From Chionis minor (Eukaryota > Chordata > Aves > Charadriiformes > Chionididae): DNA of 64,000 nt. The stretch is from NCBI GenBank assembly GCA_013398295.1, contig VZSF01007799.1, forward strand, positions 8,163-72,162, in the 5' to 3' direction. Shown in pieces: positions 1 through 10,540 of the stretch. Below the pieces are notes generated by a model. The model was not told the DNA's origin. It did no database searches and saw nothing but the letters and a program-made list of their open reading frames with translations. The translations under genes were made by a program, and so were the position numbers. Each line of letters opens with the position of its first letter. Position 1 is the first letter of the stretch.

Positions 1-3000
1 GGGGGGGGGGGGGAGAAGGGGGAAGGGTGCAACCTTACAACCTGAGTCCATGGTAGTAGCAAAAATAAGTATTTCTGGACCTGTATGGGTACACTAACAG
101 CATTACTGACGTTGAGGGAGAGGCTCCCCCTCTCAACAAAACCCTCAGCAGTTGTTGGATCTGCCACCATAAATGTGTCATCTCTTCTGTTTAAACTGGA
201 GAAATCACATGCTGAAGTGAGCCCAACAGCTGCAAGAGTCAGAAGCAAGCAGTAATGGGTAATTGTTAAAGCTTTTCTACGTAGGATATGAAAAGCTAAA
301 GAGAAAAATAATTCAGAACAATCACTACAGCGATCAGGTTCCTTGAGTAAAAAGAAAACATCTACTAAATAATACAAAATTTCATCACTTCAGATACTAA
401 CTGCATACCTGGTCTCAGTCAACCAGAAGACTCCAGGCAGCTCGCAACCAGCACAATTAATGAAGCTCAAAGTTTAAAAAAAAGGATGACTTTTGTACCT
501 TTAATATACATGAACTGGTTTTTGTTGCCTCTCTTGAGTCCTCCATTGTCATGACATATATAGGAGCTTTGTGTTTTCAAGGTCACACTACCAGTTTCAA
601 ATCTAAATCACGCTGAGTAAAAAAAAAAAAAACCCAACAAAAAACCTTACAAAAGCAAGTGCCCAGACAACATGGTTACATATTTCTTGTTTCCATAGAA
701 AACTGGGCTATGACATTAACTACTACAGCCAGAGTGAATGAGCCTTACACTCTAATCTTATTACACTGTAATATTGAACACAGAAACTCCAAGAAAGCTT
801 CTAGACACAAAATTTCCTAAGTGAAAAAGCCGTGGCAGCAACTCCAAGAGTTTTGCATGAGAAGCTCACGGACTGAGCTTCGCAGCAGGGAAAAGAGAAT
901 TGTTGGGGAGCACCAAAGGCCAGTTTCTCCTCCAGAGAAGGGCAGCTGGCAGAGTCAGCGAGGCAGCAGCCTCACCACCAAGGTGCGCAGCCCCACAGAA
1001 CTTGGGCAAGAAGAGCAGGTTGGGTGACAGCAACCAGGGTCAACCACAGTTGAGGCAGGTTTGAGGTCAAGTCAGTGGGGCAGGGGAAACAGTGAGGGCC
1101 TGAGCTCCAGCACAGCTCCCGGGCAAACAGGAGAAGCTTCAACACAGCATTTTCCCAGCTCTACCTCGGCACCCAAACACCTGCACAGATTCAAGGCTGG
1201 CCTCCAGTGCCGGCAGCCCAAACCGCTGGAGAGGGGTTGGAGGGCACTCAAACAATCCAAGTCCAACAAGATTAATTAGCTGTTGGAAATTACAAATCAG
1301 AATCAGGTGGCTTAGTTCAGCTAACAGTAAGCCTAAGCCAAAGCATTGTCACGCTAATGAACACCCTCACTTTGTGTTCTTATTAAGTACTGAGAGAAAT
1401 AAATGCTCTCGAGTCTGGAGGTGGCTGCTCCCAGGCAATGTTCTGAGGTGTTCTATACCTGTCTCCAGTTCCTTTACTAGAGTTTCTTAATTTAAAGACC
1501 TTTAAAGCATTTTCATGGATATTACTTCTGAGCTCTCCATAGCATAAAATGATTACAGAACACAAAAAAATGATGAATGCTTCTCTCTTAGCAGCTAGCA
1601 GACTGCTGTGTTTACGGAGGAAAGCATTCATAATGTAAAGCACTGTAGAAAAAGTTTGTTTGTATCAAGCCCCGTCATATGCTTTTCTAGCATCTTTTGA
1701 GTTATGATGGCTTCAGTAACCAATTTTAAGTATTAAACCTTTAACAATCAACCCAAATGTAAGTCTATGGCACCCTCTTGTGTTCAACAACAATGTAACA
1801 GTTTATTTGACTTTGAATCTAGATTCAGCATGTTGTTACTCAGGAAAAACCTGTTGAAAGCAAATTCGTCCATTAAGCTACAATTAATGCTTTTTGCATT
1901 AATCTAACACTCTGAGCTACCTCTATTTTACTGTGAAGACCATAGGTACAAGAAATTAATTGTAGATAGAACTGAATGAAGGATCAAAAACTGATATATA
2001 TAAACTCAATTCTGTAATGATGTAGCATGTCACAAGAATCTATTGGGCAGAAGGCTTACATTAAAACACCAGAAAGAAATTGAAAATCCAGAAGTAGAAA
2101 CACAAACATGTCAATGAGCAACATTAGTAGACAAAGGAAAAACACAACTGTATGGTTAGAGAGACAGGCTGAGATTATCCTAATTAGATTCCCAGCTAAC
2201 AAGCATCCTGTGACTTAGTGAGGTGCCTAAGTTTATCCTGTGCCTCAGAGTCTTATGTATGAATGGAGATCCTTCCTGGGTACAGAGAGTGACTTCGTTA
2301 CTATTTAGAGTGCGTTCAGATAACGTCAAGCATGCCATGGCAGAGGACACATGTAGTCAGAAGTCAAAATGGTGATTCATTGTTTACAGCTGTTTCAATT
2401 TCTTATACTCACCCTCTTCTATTCTAAGCCACAATATTACTTCTGGATATTAGGGAAAAAAGCAAACATGCTCACAGATCAATTCCTGAATGAGCCTAAT
2501 GGAACAAATGCGAACACAGGGAGAAGAAAAAGTGGCGAGGAAAAATAGGACAAAAGCTGATGAGTTTCTTGAGCTAGTGGTATTAATATTTACATGGCTA
2601 TTACTATGGACGAAAAACAGAGAGATGTGTAGGAGGATTGATACCCTAGTCTGCTTTAAATTCCACTTCTACATACACAAATCTCCTATGTGATGCATAG
2701 ATACAACCACTCCGGATAGTTCTTCCCTGATTAACCCTTCAATCCAGCTCTGGATTGCTTAACCATTTCGTTTTCCACCATTTTGTAAAAGAAACATCTG
2801 GCTAGGGTCCTCTCAAATTTCAAATGTAAAGAGATTTGGATAATCTGAATTTTTTTCAATAAAATGCAGTACTATTACAAAACTGTTCAAAATTAATTGT
2901 TACCAAAAAAAGCCCTTCCACTCCCAATCAGAAAAGACTTGGGAATTGGTACTAACAGGAACATCAAACCCAAGAAGACAACCAGAAACAAAACAAAACA

Positions 3001-3051
3001 AGCTTTATTCTGCACCAAACTCTCAAATGAAAGCGATTCTTTTAAAGGTGT
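1..3051. other. Intergenic, no gene recognised
   Basis: AT-rich non-coding DNA beyond the 3' end of CREG1. It opens with a run of 13 G. A slightly GC-richer patch at about 820-1280 has short open frames on both strands but no splice signals, domain or codon bias that I trust. By human synteny the next gene leftward would be CD247, but nothing here resembles it. Confidence 0.6.
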
Positions 3052-3428
3052 TGCACTGGTTTTGGCTAGCATAGAGTTAATTTTTTTTCATAGTAGCTTG
3101 TTTGGGGCTATGTTCTGAATTTGTGATGAAAATAGTGTTGATAACAAGCCAATGTTCTACTTATTGTTTACACAGTGTCAAGACCTTTTCTGCTTCACAC
3201 CACCCCACCAGCAAGAAGGCTGGGGGTGCACAAGGAATTGGGAGGGGACCCCAAGCGATCAAAGGGATATTCCACACCATATGAAGTCATGCTCAGTGTA
3301 CGAAGCTGGTGGAAGAAGGAAGAAGTGAGGACATTCAGGCTCATAGCATTTGTCTTCCCAAGCCCTCATTAACACGTGATGGAGCGCTGCTTTCCTGGGC
3401 ATAGCTGAACACCTGCCTGGCAATGGTT
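3052..3428 (+). mobile_element. Old ERVL-like LTR fragment
   Basis: This stretch resembles, from memory, a common avian endogenous-retrovirus LTR read in sense orientation. It starts with a degraded TGTCCTGGTTT-type terminus (TGCACTGGTTTTGGCT), followed by a GATAGAGTTAA-like block. Further on are the hallmark blocks CAAAGGGATATTCCACACCA and GTCATGCTCAGT near 3256-3298, and a downstream block that includes GTGATGGAGC and GAACACCTGCCTG at about 3376-3419. The U5 end and its terminal CA are missing, and the TATA box after the CTCAGT motif has decayed. Divergence and truncation suggest an old insertion. It lies about 900 bp past the predicted CREG1 poly(A) site. No internal retroviral coding sequence is present. 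Confidence 0.72.
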
Positions 3429-4345
3429 AAGAGTCATTTAGAAATGCAGAAGGCCCAGCCAGAAGAAATAATCAAGGCTTCCTTGTACTCATTTTCACGA
3501 ACTCCACTGTTACTATTTTATGTTCAATTTCACAATATTAGATGCAGAAAAGAAACTGAAACACAAGGATGCTTGTTTCATTCAAGGAAGGAAAGCCAGA
3601 CGTAATAGGGGGGGTTTTACCATTTATCCTGGCAAGCGTGAAAGACTCCAGAGTGACAATAAAACAAGAACTCTGAAGAGATGGTGCTTGTGTGAAAGCG
3701 AGCATGAGGGAGAGAAGTACTCTTGCACGTGCAATAAGCAACACTCAACAGCACCTGTCAAAAAATATTTTAATTTTAACAAAAGCCCAGCATCATCAGT
3801 CCCACACATCAGAAGTTACGGAGTGACATGTAATGCACTCGGACATCCCCATGGAAAGGATCAAGTCTATACCAGAGGATCATTTGAGCGTCCACAATTG
3901 TTATGCTCTCTAGAAAAATATTTTATACTATCATATTTAACATCAGTGTTATCTGTTCAACATAAATGGTTTCCACAGTGCAAGTTTTTTTGATCCTAAA
4001 TTAATTTTCAAATAGTAGAACACAATGTGCTTGATACAGTAAGAAGTACATGTCCCCGTCCTGCCCCCTCCTTGTGGGGAAGGAAAACTTAGGAAGTTAC
4101 ATCAAAAATACTTTCACGAATCATTCTAGTATTTGAGAAAAGTAGTGATATAACAACAACATTAAGATGTACAGATGACTTCATATCACCAATTCCACTG
4201 TTCTATGAGTGGATTTGCCTCTAAGGAGTCTAAATTCTCACATTCTTTACTCTGTCAACTAGGTAATATTTGGTCATTATAAAATCAACTTCCTTGTTCA
4301 TAATCCCTTTTGGATATTTGTGAACTTAGCACACAGAAGATGAAA
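3429..4345. other. Intergenic, nothing recognised
   Basis: AT-rich sequence between the old LTR and the predicted CREG1 3' end. A 157-codon open frame crosses 3520-3993 but has no recognisable domain and no supporting signals. Confidence 0.5.
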
Positions 4346-4366
4346 GAGGATGTAAAGAGGTGTTAG

Positions 4367-4372
4367 TTTATT
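4367..4372 (-). terminator. CREG1: Likely CREG1 poly(A) signal
   Basis: Read on the minus strand this is AATAAA. About 30-40 bases further along the transcript is a GU-rich stretch (CTTCTGTGTG), as expected downstream of a cleavage site. It would give exon 4 a length of about 1.1 kb, similar to the human CREG1 3' UTR as I remember it. Another minus-strand AATAAA at 3003-3008 is an alternative. Confidence 0.5.
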
Positions 4373-4593
4373 TTTTGTGCTTGTGTGTAGCTTATTTTAG
4401 CAGAGAATTAATTATGCACACCTTTCATTAATTTTCATTCTCTACAAGTCACAAACCATCTGTGTCATACCCTATTGCTTCTTTCTTACTTCTGGGTTAC
4501 TAGCCCAAAATTGCTGTGTAAGGCTTCCAAACCCAAAAATCTGCTCAGTTCTATGGATGAGGGTAGTAACAGCTGTTACACTGGCATTTGATC

Positions 4594-4645
4594 AGACTTC
4601 TGAAGACTAGTGAAGACTTCTGAAGACTAGTGAAGACTTCTGAAG
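4594..4645. repeat. 20-bp tandem repeat, 2.6 copies
   Basis: Unit AGACTTCTGAAGACTAGTGA occurs twice exactly, followed by a 12-base partial copy. The unit contains the palindrome CTTCTGAAG-like core, so the transcript could fold locally. It lies inside the predicted CREG1 3' UTR. Confidence 0.9.
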
Positions 4646-4716
4646 CTGAAGATTTCAGAATTCTAACCAAAAAATATGTACTCTTTACAACATTGTCATT
4701 GAATTTACAAGCCACT

Positions 4717-4778
4717 ACTCTTCTTACACAAACTTATACTCTTCTTACACAAGTTTATACTACTCTTCTTATATAAGT
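4717..4778. repeat. 21-bp degenerate tandem repeat, about 3 copies
   Basis: Units begin ACTCTTCTTACACAA and drift at their 3' ends; the third copy reads ACTCTTCTTATATAA. It is about 70 bp from the 20-bp repeat and also within the predicted CREG1 3' UTR. Confidence 0.8.
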
Positions 4779-5474
4779 CAGATAGTTATTACCAACCTGC
4801 TTCTTTTAAAAAGTCAAGCCATATAACCACTGCCAGCTGAGAAGTTATCAAGAACTTGAGGTATACATACAGTTTGCATAAACACAATCATATTCTATAA
4901 CACATTCAATATAGGTAGTGAAATATAACTATGGCTCAAATGAGTGTATTAGCATGCAAAGAAAATTCTTAACAGAGATATGCAGAGAACTCTGCATATT
5001 GTATGTAAAACAAGCAATGCTTGCCATTCCAGTCAACTGAGCCATTCTGTAGTACTTTGCCATAAAGATCTAAACTAAACTGGTATTAAAAGTAAAATAA
5101 AATTGGAGTGTGCTCGCAAACAGGTATTATTTAACTAAGGCACCGAAAGGTTTAGAACTGGACTAACCCTTTTAGTTACCAGTAAACACAGCATTTCCGA
5201 ATGCACACTGTCAACAGACAGACATCTTTCCAGAATCATGCCCAATGAATACAATTTACTTATGGCTTATGCACAAAGGTTTTTGAGTATGATTGATTCG
5301 AGCTGTGCTAGCTAGTGAGAATTTACATTTGCTTCAGGAGCTCATTAACAACACAAGGTTTTGATTTTTTGCTTCATTAATTCAGCTCTACAATACATAG
5401 AGAAAAATAAATCTTTCATGAAACAGCCCAAGTAATTCATTTGTCTATCAGCATCACCAAGGATCTTCATCCAC

Positions 5475-6029
5475 CTACAAGGAGCAAGAATAAGAGTGAA
5501 ATTGAATGTCTAAGTGTTGACTGCACTAAAACATATTTGAAAGTTTTGAAGACTTAGTTTTATGTAGACAACAGAACACAATTTCTCTATACTTCAATAT
5601 TGTAATGACAGATTCAAAAGCAATCTTGTTTTGAAAATATTAAGCAATATTGCTGCGGTCCCATTAATGCAGCTTCATAAATGCTGAATAGTCTCACTAC
5701 TTTTAACTATTAGACCAAAACGTCATTTGTCTTGCAATTAATTCAAACAGAGACAGTGACTGTGCCCACTCTTCACAAGAAACTGTATTTAAACTGAGGT
5801 TCAAGTGCAGTTAACCACAGGTAGTTCTATAGATACTATACTTGATATTGTTAAGTGGGTGGATCCCTTATTCAAACATACAGTTTCAGACACTGTATCC
5901 TGTAGACTACTTACAGAAAAGAAATAAGTATGTAAAAAACAGAGACAGGTAATATATACTGTTAATGATAAGAAGTTTTGTGGGTTCCAAATATAAGGAG
6001 AGTTAAGCATACAAAAGTTAAGTACTTAC
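5475..6029 (-). other. CREG1: CREG1 intron 3
   Basis: The intron runs from donor GTAAGT (minus strand, from 6029) to acceptor TTGTAG (ending at 5475). It holds nothing else recognisable. Confidence 0.8.
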
Positions 6030-9000
6030 TAAGGCTTGACGCTGTAATATTCCTCTGGTGTCACAATTTTCAATCCACCGAAGTAGTCCAGGACCCAAAT
6101 ATTGGTGATGTTGAATTTGGCAAAGAACCAATTATGATCCTTAGGCCAACTTTCCATTTCAGGGTGGCGACTGAATAATGCTTTTTTTGCTAAGCCTGCT
6201 TCTGAATCATTCACCTAAACAATAACCAGCAAAATATTACAGTGAGATACTGTCATGTGAAGACAAATTTGAGATAAAAATCACTGCTGACTGCACAGTG
6301 CTCTTTTCAGTTTAGCCATGTCTTGTCCCAAAGGACTCGTTACTGTGGCAAAGTCCACTCATCTTCAGTGTGGTGTATAACTGTACGCAAGTCAGAGAAA
6401 ACCTCCAAGGTAGTTGATTTTAATATTAAATCAAAAGGGTGCTTTTAAAGTAAGCATGAGCAAGAAAGTACTTCGTCAACATAAGAATAAATCTTTCAAT
6501 GAATCACAAAACACATAAATATGGATTCTTGTTGAATTATTACAATGTAATGTTTTAAGTGTAAATTTACTTCCTCTGCATCTGCTCACTCAAACAGACA
6601 CAAAGACATCCAAAGGTGTTCAGATGCATGCAAACGCACACATACACACACACACACACAAGAAGGACAACAAAATCTAGAAAAGAAGGGATGCTGAAAT
6701 GTGTGACAGCTTTTAATATAAAATGTGCGAATATTTAAAGGGTTAAATCAACAGGTTCAATTTCTGGCTATAGTACAAAGGGGAACTAATTAAAATAAAC
6801 AATTCCATTATTGATGAGAAACTCATGACAGCAATTAAAGGACTGATGGAGTGTAATGAGCAACTATCTGAGGTGTGAAAGCATCAAATAAGAATTTAGA
6901 CTACCATACAAGAGACAGTAATGATGATTAGTCCTCATCCTCAATCATTATCCTCAGTCAGGGGGATTAAGATCTTCCATGATTAACCCATGCAGTTCTA
7001 AATTCTTTTTATGTCTACAGGACAGCAAAGTGCACAAAAGAATACTGCCCTTGCAGCAGTGATGCCAGGTAATATTTTTTTTTGTCTCTTAACACCTGTA
7101 ACTTTATAGCTGAGGTTAATATTTACTTCACTAAAGTTTTGGAAGCACGTACGTCACACTGCATGGACCAAAGAATTTAACTGAGCAAAAGAGACGGAAA
7201 AAACTCTCACACTTCATTCACGAGAGAACTGTCTTAAGATTTCTTAGTTTCAAATCAAGTCTAGAGGAATGTGGGGGGATTTCCTTCATTACAATATTGT
7301 CCTCCCAAGTTCCTTGTTATTAAAGACATGCCAGCATAGCTCCTGCAAACATTGAGTCGTAACTTAATTTTCCTCACACAAACTATGAGCTAGCCTTCTG
7401 CTATCACAGCACATACCAACTCTTCATATGCTTTCACACAGAAATTCAAACCTTTCTCTTCTCCATCCACTAAACAATACTTGTCCAGTGCCAATGTTCA
7501 GATGCTTACCTTCATGATACTCCCACAGAAGATTATGTGGGCACAGAGGGGATTCTGGGGATCATATCTGTGCTTCTTGCAGTACGGAGTCTGAGCCAAA
7601 GACACGGTTAAGGAGGCATTTGAATTGACCTGAAATGCAAGTAGTAAGATAAGAGGTTTACATACATTTGGAGGAAAAAAGTCATACCCACCATCTTTTC
7701 AGCTGTTGGTACTTTATTCAGCTCAGTGTTACCACTAAAAAGAACAAAGCTGTCGTCTTCTTTTCCTAACTATATCTGAAAAGCTACTTAGATGAGCTCT
7801 GAATCTGAAAGAAAGCCCAGTTTAGAAGCATGCTGAAGTTTGTTAGGATAATATGAAAACCTCACAAAACAGCACTCCTTAAAACTCTAAATTCAATGTA
7901 CAATCTAGCCATTTCACATTCAAATAACGTTATATCCCAGTTTACATACATACAGGACAGTACAGAGAGCAAGGACATTCAGTAAACTTCATTACATCAA
8001 TTCTAGGGGAAGGAAAAAGGATTATTGAAAATGTAACCAATTGAATTTCACAACTGTTGATGAAATTACTTAAAACAAAAAACTAACCACCCCACCCCAT
8101 CAAAACAAGCCTCCTGGCCACCCTCAAACTGATCAGCTCTTTTGAGGTTTAAAATTATTTTTATAAGTTTGGTTTTAAAAAAATCCTGAATATTTAAGTA
8201 AGACACCTAACTTGAAGAATTAAACAATCTGTATCCAGTTTTTTTCTAAAACTAGTGTGGTGAACGCAGCTTGAAAAGTATTGGTGCAAAATAGGATTGC
8301 CTACTGCAGAACGTCACATACTTAAATTCATTTTCTCCCAGCAAAAGTTCACGTGCTTTGGGAAAGTTCATCAAGAGAGCTCATCTCAAAAAGAAACACT
8401 CAGAAGCCACTTAACCACTACGCAGAGTAGCACTGAACTGATAAAGCCTGAGCAACCACCTGACAGATAGGAAGTTGCTTAACTACAAAAAAGCTGACTC
8501 ATGATTATTCAGCACTATCTCCTATCAGATGTCTCCCTTACACGTGACGACCACAGCCAAACTTTTCTGCCCTGTAACAGCAGGATAAGGAGCTGTTGAG
8601 GAGTCTTCTGAAGGAAAATGTTCACTATCAGTTTATACCATGACTTCTTATGTCATTCTGAAAACAAAAGGCTGTAGCTGGGGTGGAGAAGTATATACTA
8701 CACGAGACACATTAGGCTTTCTACAGCACTTAGATACGCAATTATTTTAATGTAACAAACTAAAACCTGACAGGGAACAAACAAAAAAGGTTCATGGTAA
8801 AACAAAGTCTGAAAAATTTCTATTATTTACATTTTGTGTTTATTTGTTTTACTAATGCTGTAATAGTTACTAGAACAAAAAAGTTTTCTAATAAAGGAGG
8901 CATACGGTTGCTATTTCCCTAACTTTTTAGCCAACTCTCTCTTCATCACAGCCAAGTAAAAGATCTGAGACAAGGCCAGTTACGCACACTCCGAGCCTTG

Positions 9001-9800
9001 GCGTACCAGTCTGCTGCCTTCCCTTCTACACTTGCCTTTATGGTAAGCTCCAGAGATTTAACTACTATTCCTTCAGCAGCCTATGTACGAGCCCTCTTTG
9101 CTCAAGTCCCACACTGTCCATCTTCAGTCCTTCTGATATTTTTTGTCACGTTCCCCCTGTTTAAATATTCTGTGGCCCCTCATTTCCCTGCTCAGTGCTT
9201 TTGGAAGCTTCAGCCGCTTCCTCTACCAGAGCACTTTTTAGCGATTTTTCAGACCACGATTAGCAGGAACTTCTTAGGAGGACTACTGAGTGTCAACACG
9301 GACAACACTGCTCATATTTAGATATTTCAGGGACAATAATCGTCCCCAGGGTTCACAAACGAGGTGACATCCACGGGACAGGCGGTTTGCACCGTAACAC
9401 TGCCTTCGGAAAGGCTGCCCCCTCCGCCCCTTCCCCTTTATCTCTCCTCAGGCTGCTTCTTTCGGTCTTTGTTTTGGGGAGCTCACAGGTCGCCTCTTAC
9501 ACTCCCACTCACCTCCAGATCCTGCACGGAGATCTCCATGTCGGTCAGGTAAAGGTAGGGGACGCCGCTGCCGCCCAAAGGCCCGGGGGGCCCGTCGCTG
9601 AGGGAGAAGACGTTGGCGAACGGCTGGCCGCGCAGCCCCTCCTGCGCGGAGAGCGTGGCCAGCGCGCCCCAGTCGCAGTTGTGCAGCACGAAGCGCGCCA
9701 TGCGGGCCGCCTCCTCCGGCGGCGGGATGGCCCCGCCGGTCCCCAGCAGCAGCAGCAGCAGCAGCGCCGCCGCCACGCACAGGAGCGACATGCCCGCCAT
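6029..9800 (-). CDS. CREG1: CREG1 (cellular repressor of E1A-stimulated genes 1), three coding exons
   Basis: Secreted and lysosomal glycoprotein with a split-barrel fold related to FMN-binding flavoproteins; family members bind the mannose-6-phosphate/IGF2 receptor and affect growth and differentiation. Exons 9800-9513, 7629-7510 and 6214-6030 join in phase 0 to give 197 residues (human is 220, mostly because its N-terminal region is longer). Residues 1-24 are a signal peptide with seven Leu. Conserved blocks include DWGALATLSA, SLSDGPPG, SGVPYLYL, SLAQTPYCKKH, DPQNPLCAHI, RHPEM..WP..HNWFFAK, NITNIWVLDYFGG and KIVTPEEYY. N-glycosylation sequons are at Asn100 (NAS), Asn138 (NDS) and Asn171 (NIT); the C-terminal human sequon (YYNVT) is absent because this protein ends YYSVKP. 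The start at 9800 has G at -3 and +4. The identification is firm from alignment with human CREG1 recalled from memory. Confidence 0.97.
6030..6214 (-). CDS. CREG1: CREG1 coding exon 3
   Basis: Residues 137-197. Acceptor TTTAG precedes the GTG (Val) codon. The exon carries the most conserved part of the protein (HNWFFAKFNITNIWVLDYFGG). It ends ...CCT TA, directly followed by donor GTAAGT. The first base of exon 4 is G, so the spliced stop is TAG; unspliced message would also read TAG at once. Confidence 0.96.
6215..7509 (-). other. CREG1: CREG1 intron 2
   Basis: Flanked by donor AAG|GTAAGC and acceptor TTTAG|GTG. It contains a (CA)n microsatellite near 6637-6660 and is otherwise unremarkable. 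Confidence 0.85.
6637..6660. repeat. (CA)n microsatellite
   Basis: An imperfect run of CA dinucleotides (CACACATACACACAC...) inside CREG1 intron 2. Confidence 0.9.
7510..7629 (-). CDS. CREG1: CREG1 coding exon 2
   Basis: Exactly 120 bases, 40 codons in phase 0, between acceptor ATTTCAG and donor GTAAGC. It encodes VNSNASLTVSLAQTPYCKKH and then RYDPQNPLCAHIIFCGSIMK. The matching human exon is also 40 codons (ENPYATLTMTLAQTNFCKKH...). It adds the sequon NAS, which human lacks at this position as I recall it. Confidence 0.96.
7630..9512 (-). other. CREG1: CREG1 intron 1
   Basis: Flanked by donor GAG|GTGAGT and acceptor TTTCAG. AT-rich, with no gene seen inside. A 107-codon frame at 8998-9321 on the plus strand has no support. 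Confidence 0.85.
9513..9800 (-). CDS. CREG1: CREG1 coding exon 1 with signal peptide
   Basis: 288 bases, residues 1-96. MAGMSLLCVAAALLLLLLLG is a signal peptide; the predicted cleavage is near GTGGA/IPPPEE. The Leu run is encoded by seven CTG codons. The rest (ARFVLHNCDWGALATLS ... SGVPYLYLTDMEISVQDLE) aligns with human CREG1. A second ATG nine bases downstream (Met4) is a possible alternative start. Confidence 0.97.
9744..9764. repeat. CREG1: (CAG/CTG)7 inside the CREG1 signal peptide
   Basis: Seven perfect CAG triplets on the plus strand read as CTG (Leu) codons on the minus strand, forming the hydrophobic core of the signal sequence. Confidence 0.95.
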
Positions 9801-10540
9801 CCCTCACGGCCGCCAACCGCCACCAACTGCTGCCGCTGCCGCCACCGCCGCCGCAACGCACCGTCCCCAACCGCCCCTGCCCCGCGCGGCGAGGGGCGGG
9901 ACGCTCTGCTCTCCGCCAATCGGAGCAACCCTGCCCGCCCTCCTTCGCACAGCGGGGGACAACCTTGCGAGTGGGAAATTAGCCTCTCGCCCTCTTCAGC
10001 CAATGAGAGCCACCGGGAGGCGGGGACAAGCCCTGCGGCGTTCCTCGGTTGTAAACATCTCCGACGGCGCGGCCTCGCCGCCGGGAGGGGAGGGAAAGGG
10101 GGAGGAACCACTGGTAACCCAGCAGCCAATGAAAGGCCTCTTCAGAACTCTCTGCCAATCGTGTTTCGCAGGCCGTTGGCGGGAGCGCCCCCTCCCGCCC
10201 GTCTCGTGCACAAGGAAGGGTAGAGGCGCACGCAGGCGCAGTAGCGGTCATGCTTGCGGCCTGGCCGTTGGGCTGCGGGGGACGCTGACAGGAGGCGGCC
10301 GCTCCTGGCGGCGGCGGCTCCTCCTGGCGCAGCTTGTGCCGGTGGTCCGAAGCGGCCCGCAGGCGGCTGAAGCACAGCCAGTCCCGCGGAGCGGCCCTGC
10401 CCGCCGCCTGGCCCCCAGCTGGCTGGGGGGCGGTCCGTTTTGCAAGGTGCGAGTCAGCGCGGTGCCCGGCAGCCATCCCTTGGCCTTGCCCCTGGTTTGT
10501 CTGGCCAGGGAGGCCGGTCGGATCCACAGGGTGATTGTGG

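Larger units (their letters stand above)
4350..5474 (-). other. CREG1: CREG1 exon 4: 3' UTR
   Basis: The acceptor, read on the minus strand, is TTGTAG followed by GTGGATGAAG, with the first exon base at 5474. That G completes the TAG stop begun at the end of exon 3, so everything else in the exon is untranslated. It contains two short tandem repeats (4594-4645 and 4717-4778). The 3' end is set by the AATAAA at 4372-4367 and is approximate. Confidence 0.6.
9480..10540. promoter_or_regulatory. CREG1: CREG1 CpG-island promoter
   Basis: GC- and CpG-rich block covering CREG1 exon 1 and about 700 bp upstream. It has no obvious TATA box. An Sp1-type GGGGCGGG lies at 9893-9900. CCAAT boxes (plus-strand orientation) are at 9916-9920, 10000-10004, 10126-10130 and 10155-10159. 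The start site is probably a little upstream of the ATG at 9800; it cannot be fixed from sequence. The island continues past the CCAAT cluster to about 10.54 kb, so divergent transcription is possible, but no plus-strand gene was recognised. Confidence 0.8.

Noticed and set aside
821..1279. Possible exon in the GC-richer patch near 1 kb
   Set aside because: Short frames on both strands, no consistent splice sites and no recognised protein.
3520..3993. 157-codon plus-strand frame downstream of the old LTR
   Set aside because: No retroviral or other domain, AT-rich random composition and no promoter or splice evidence.
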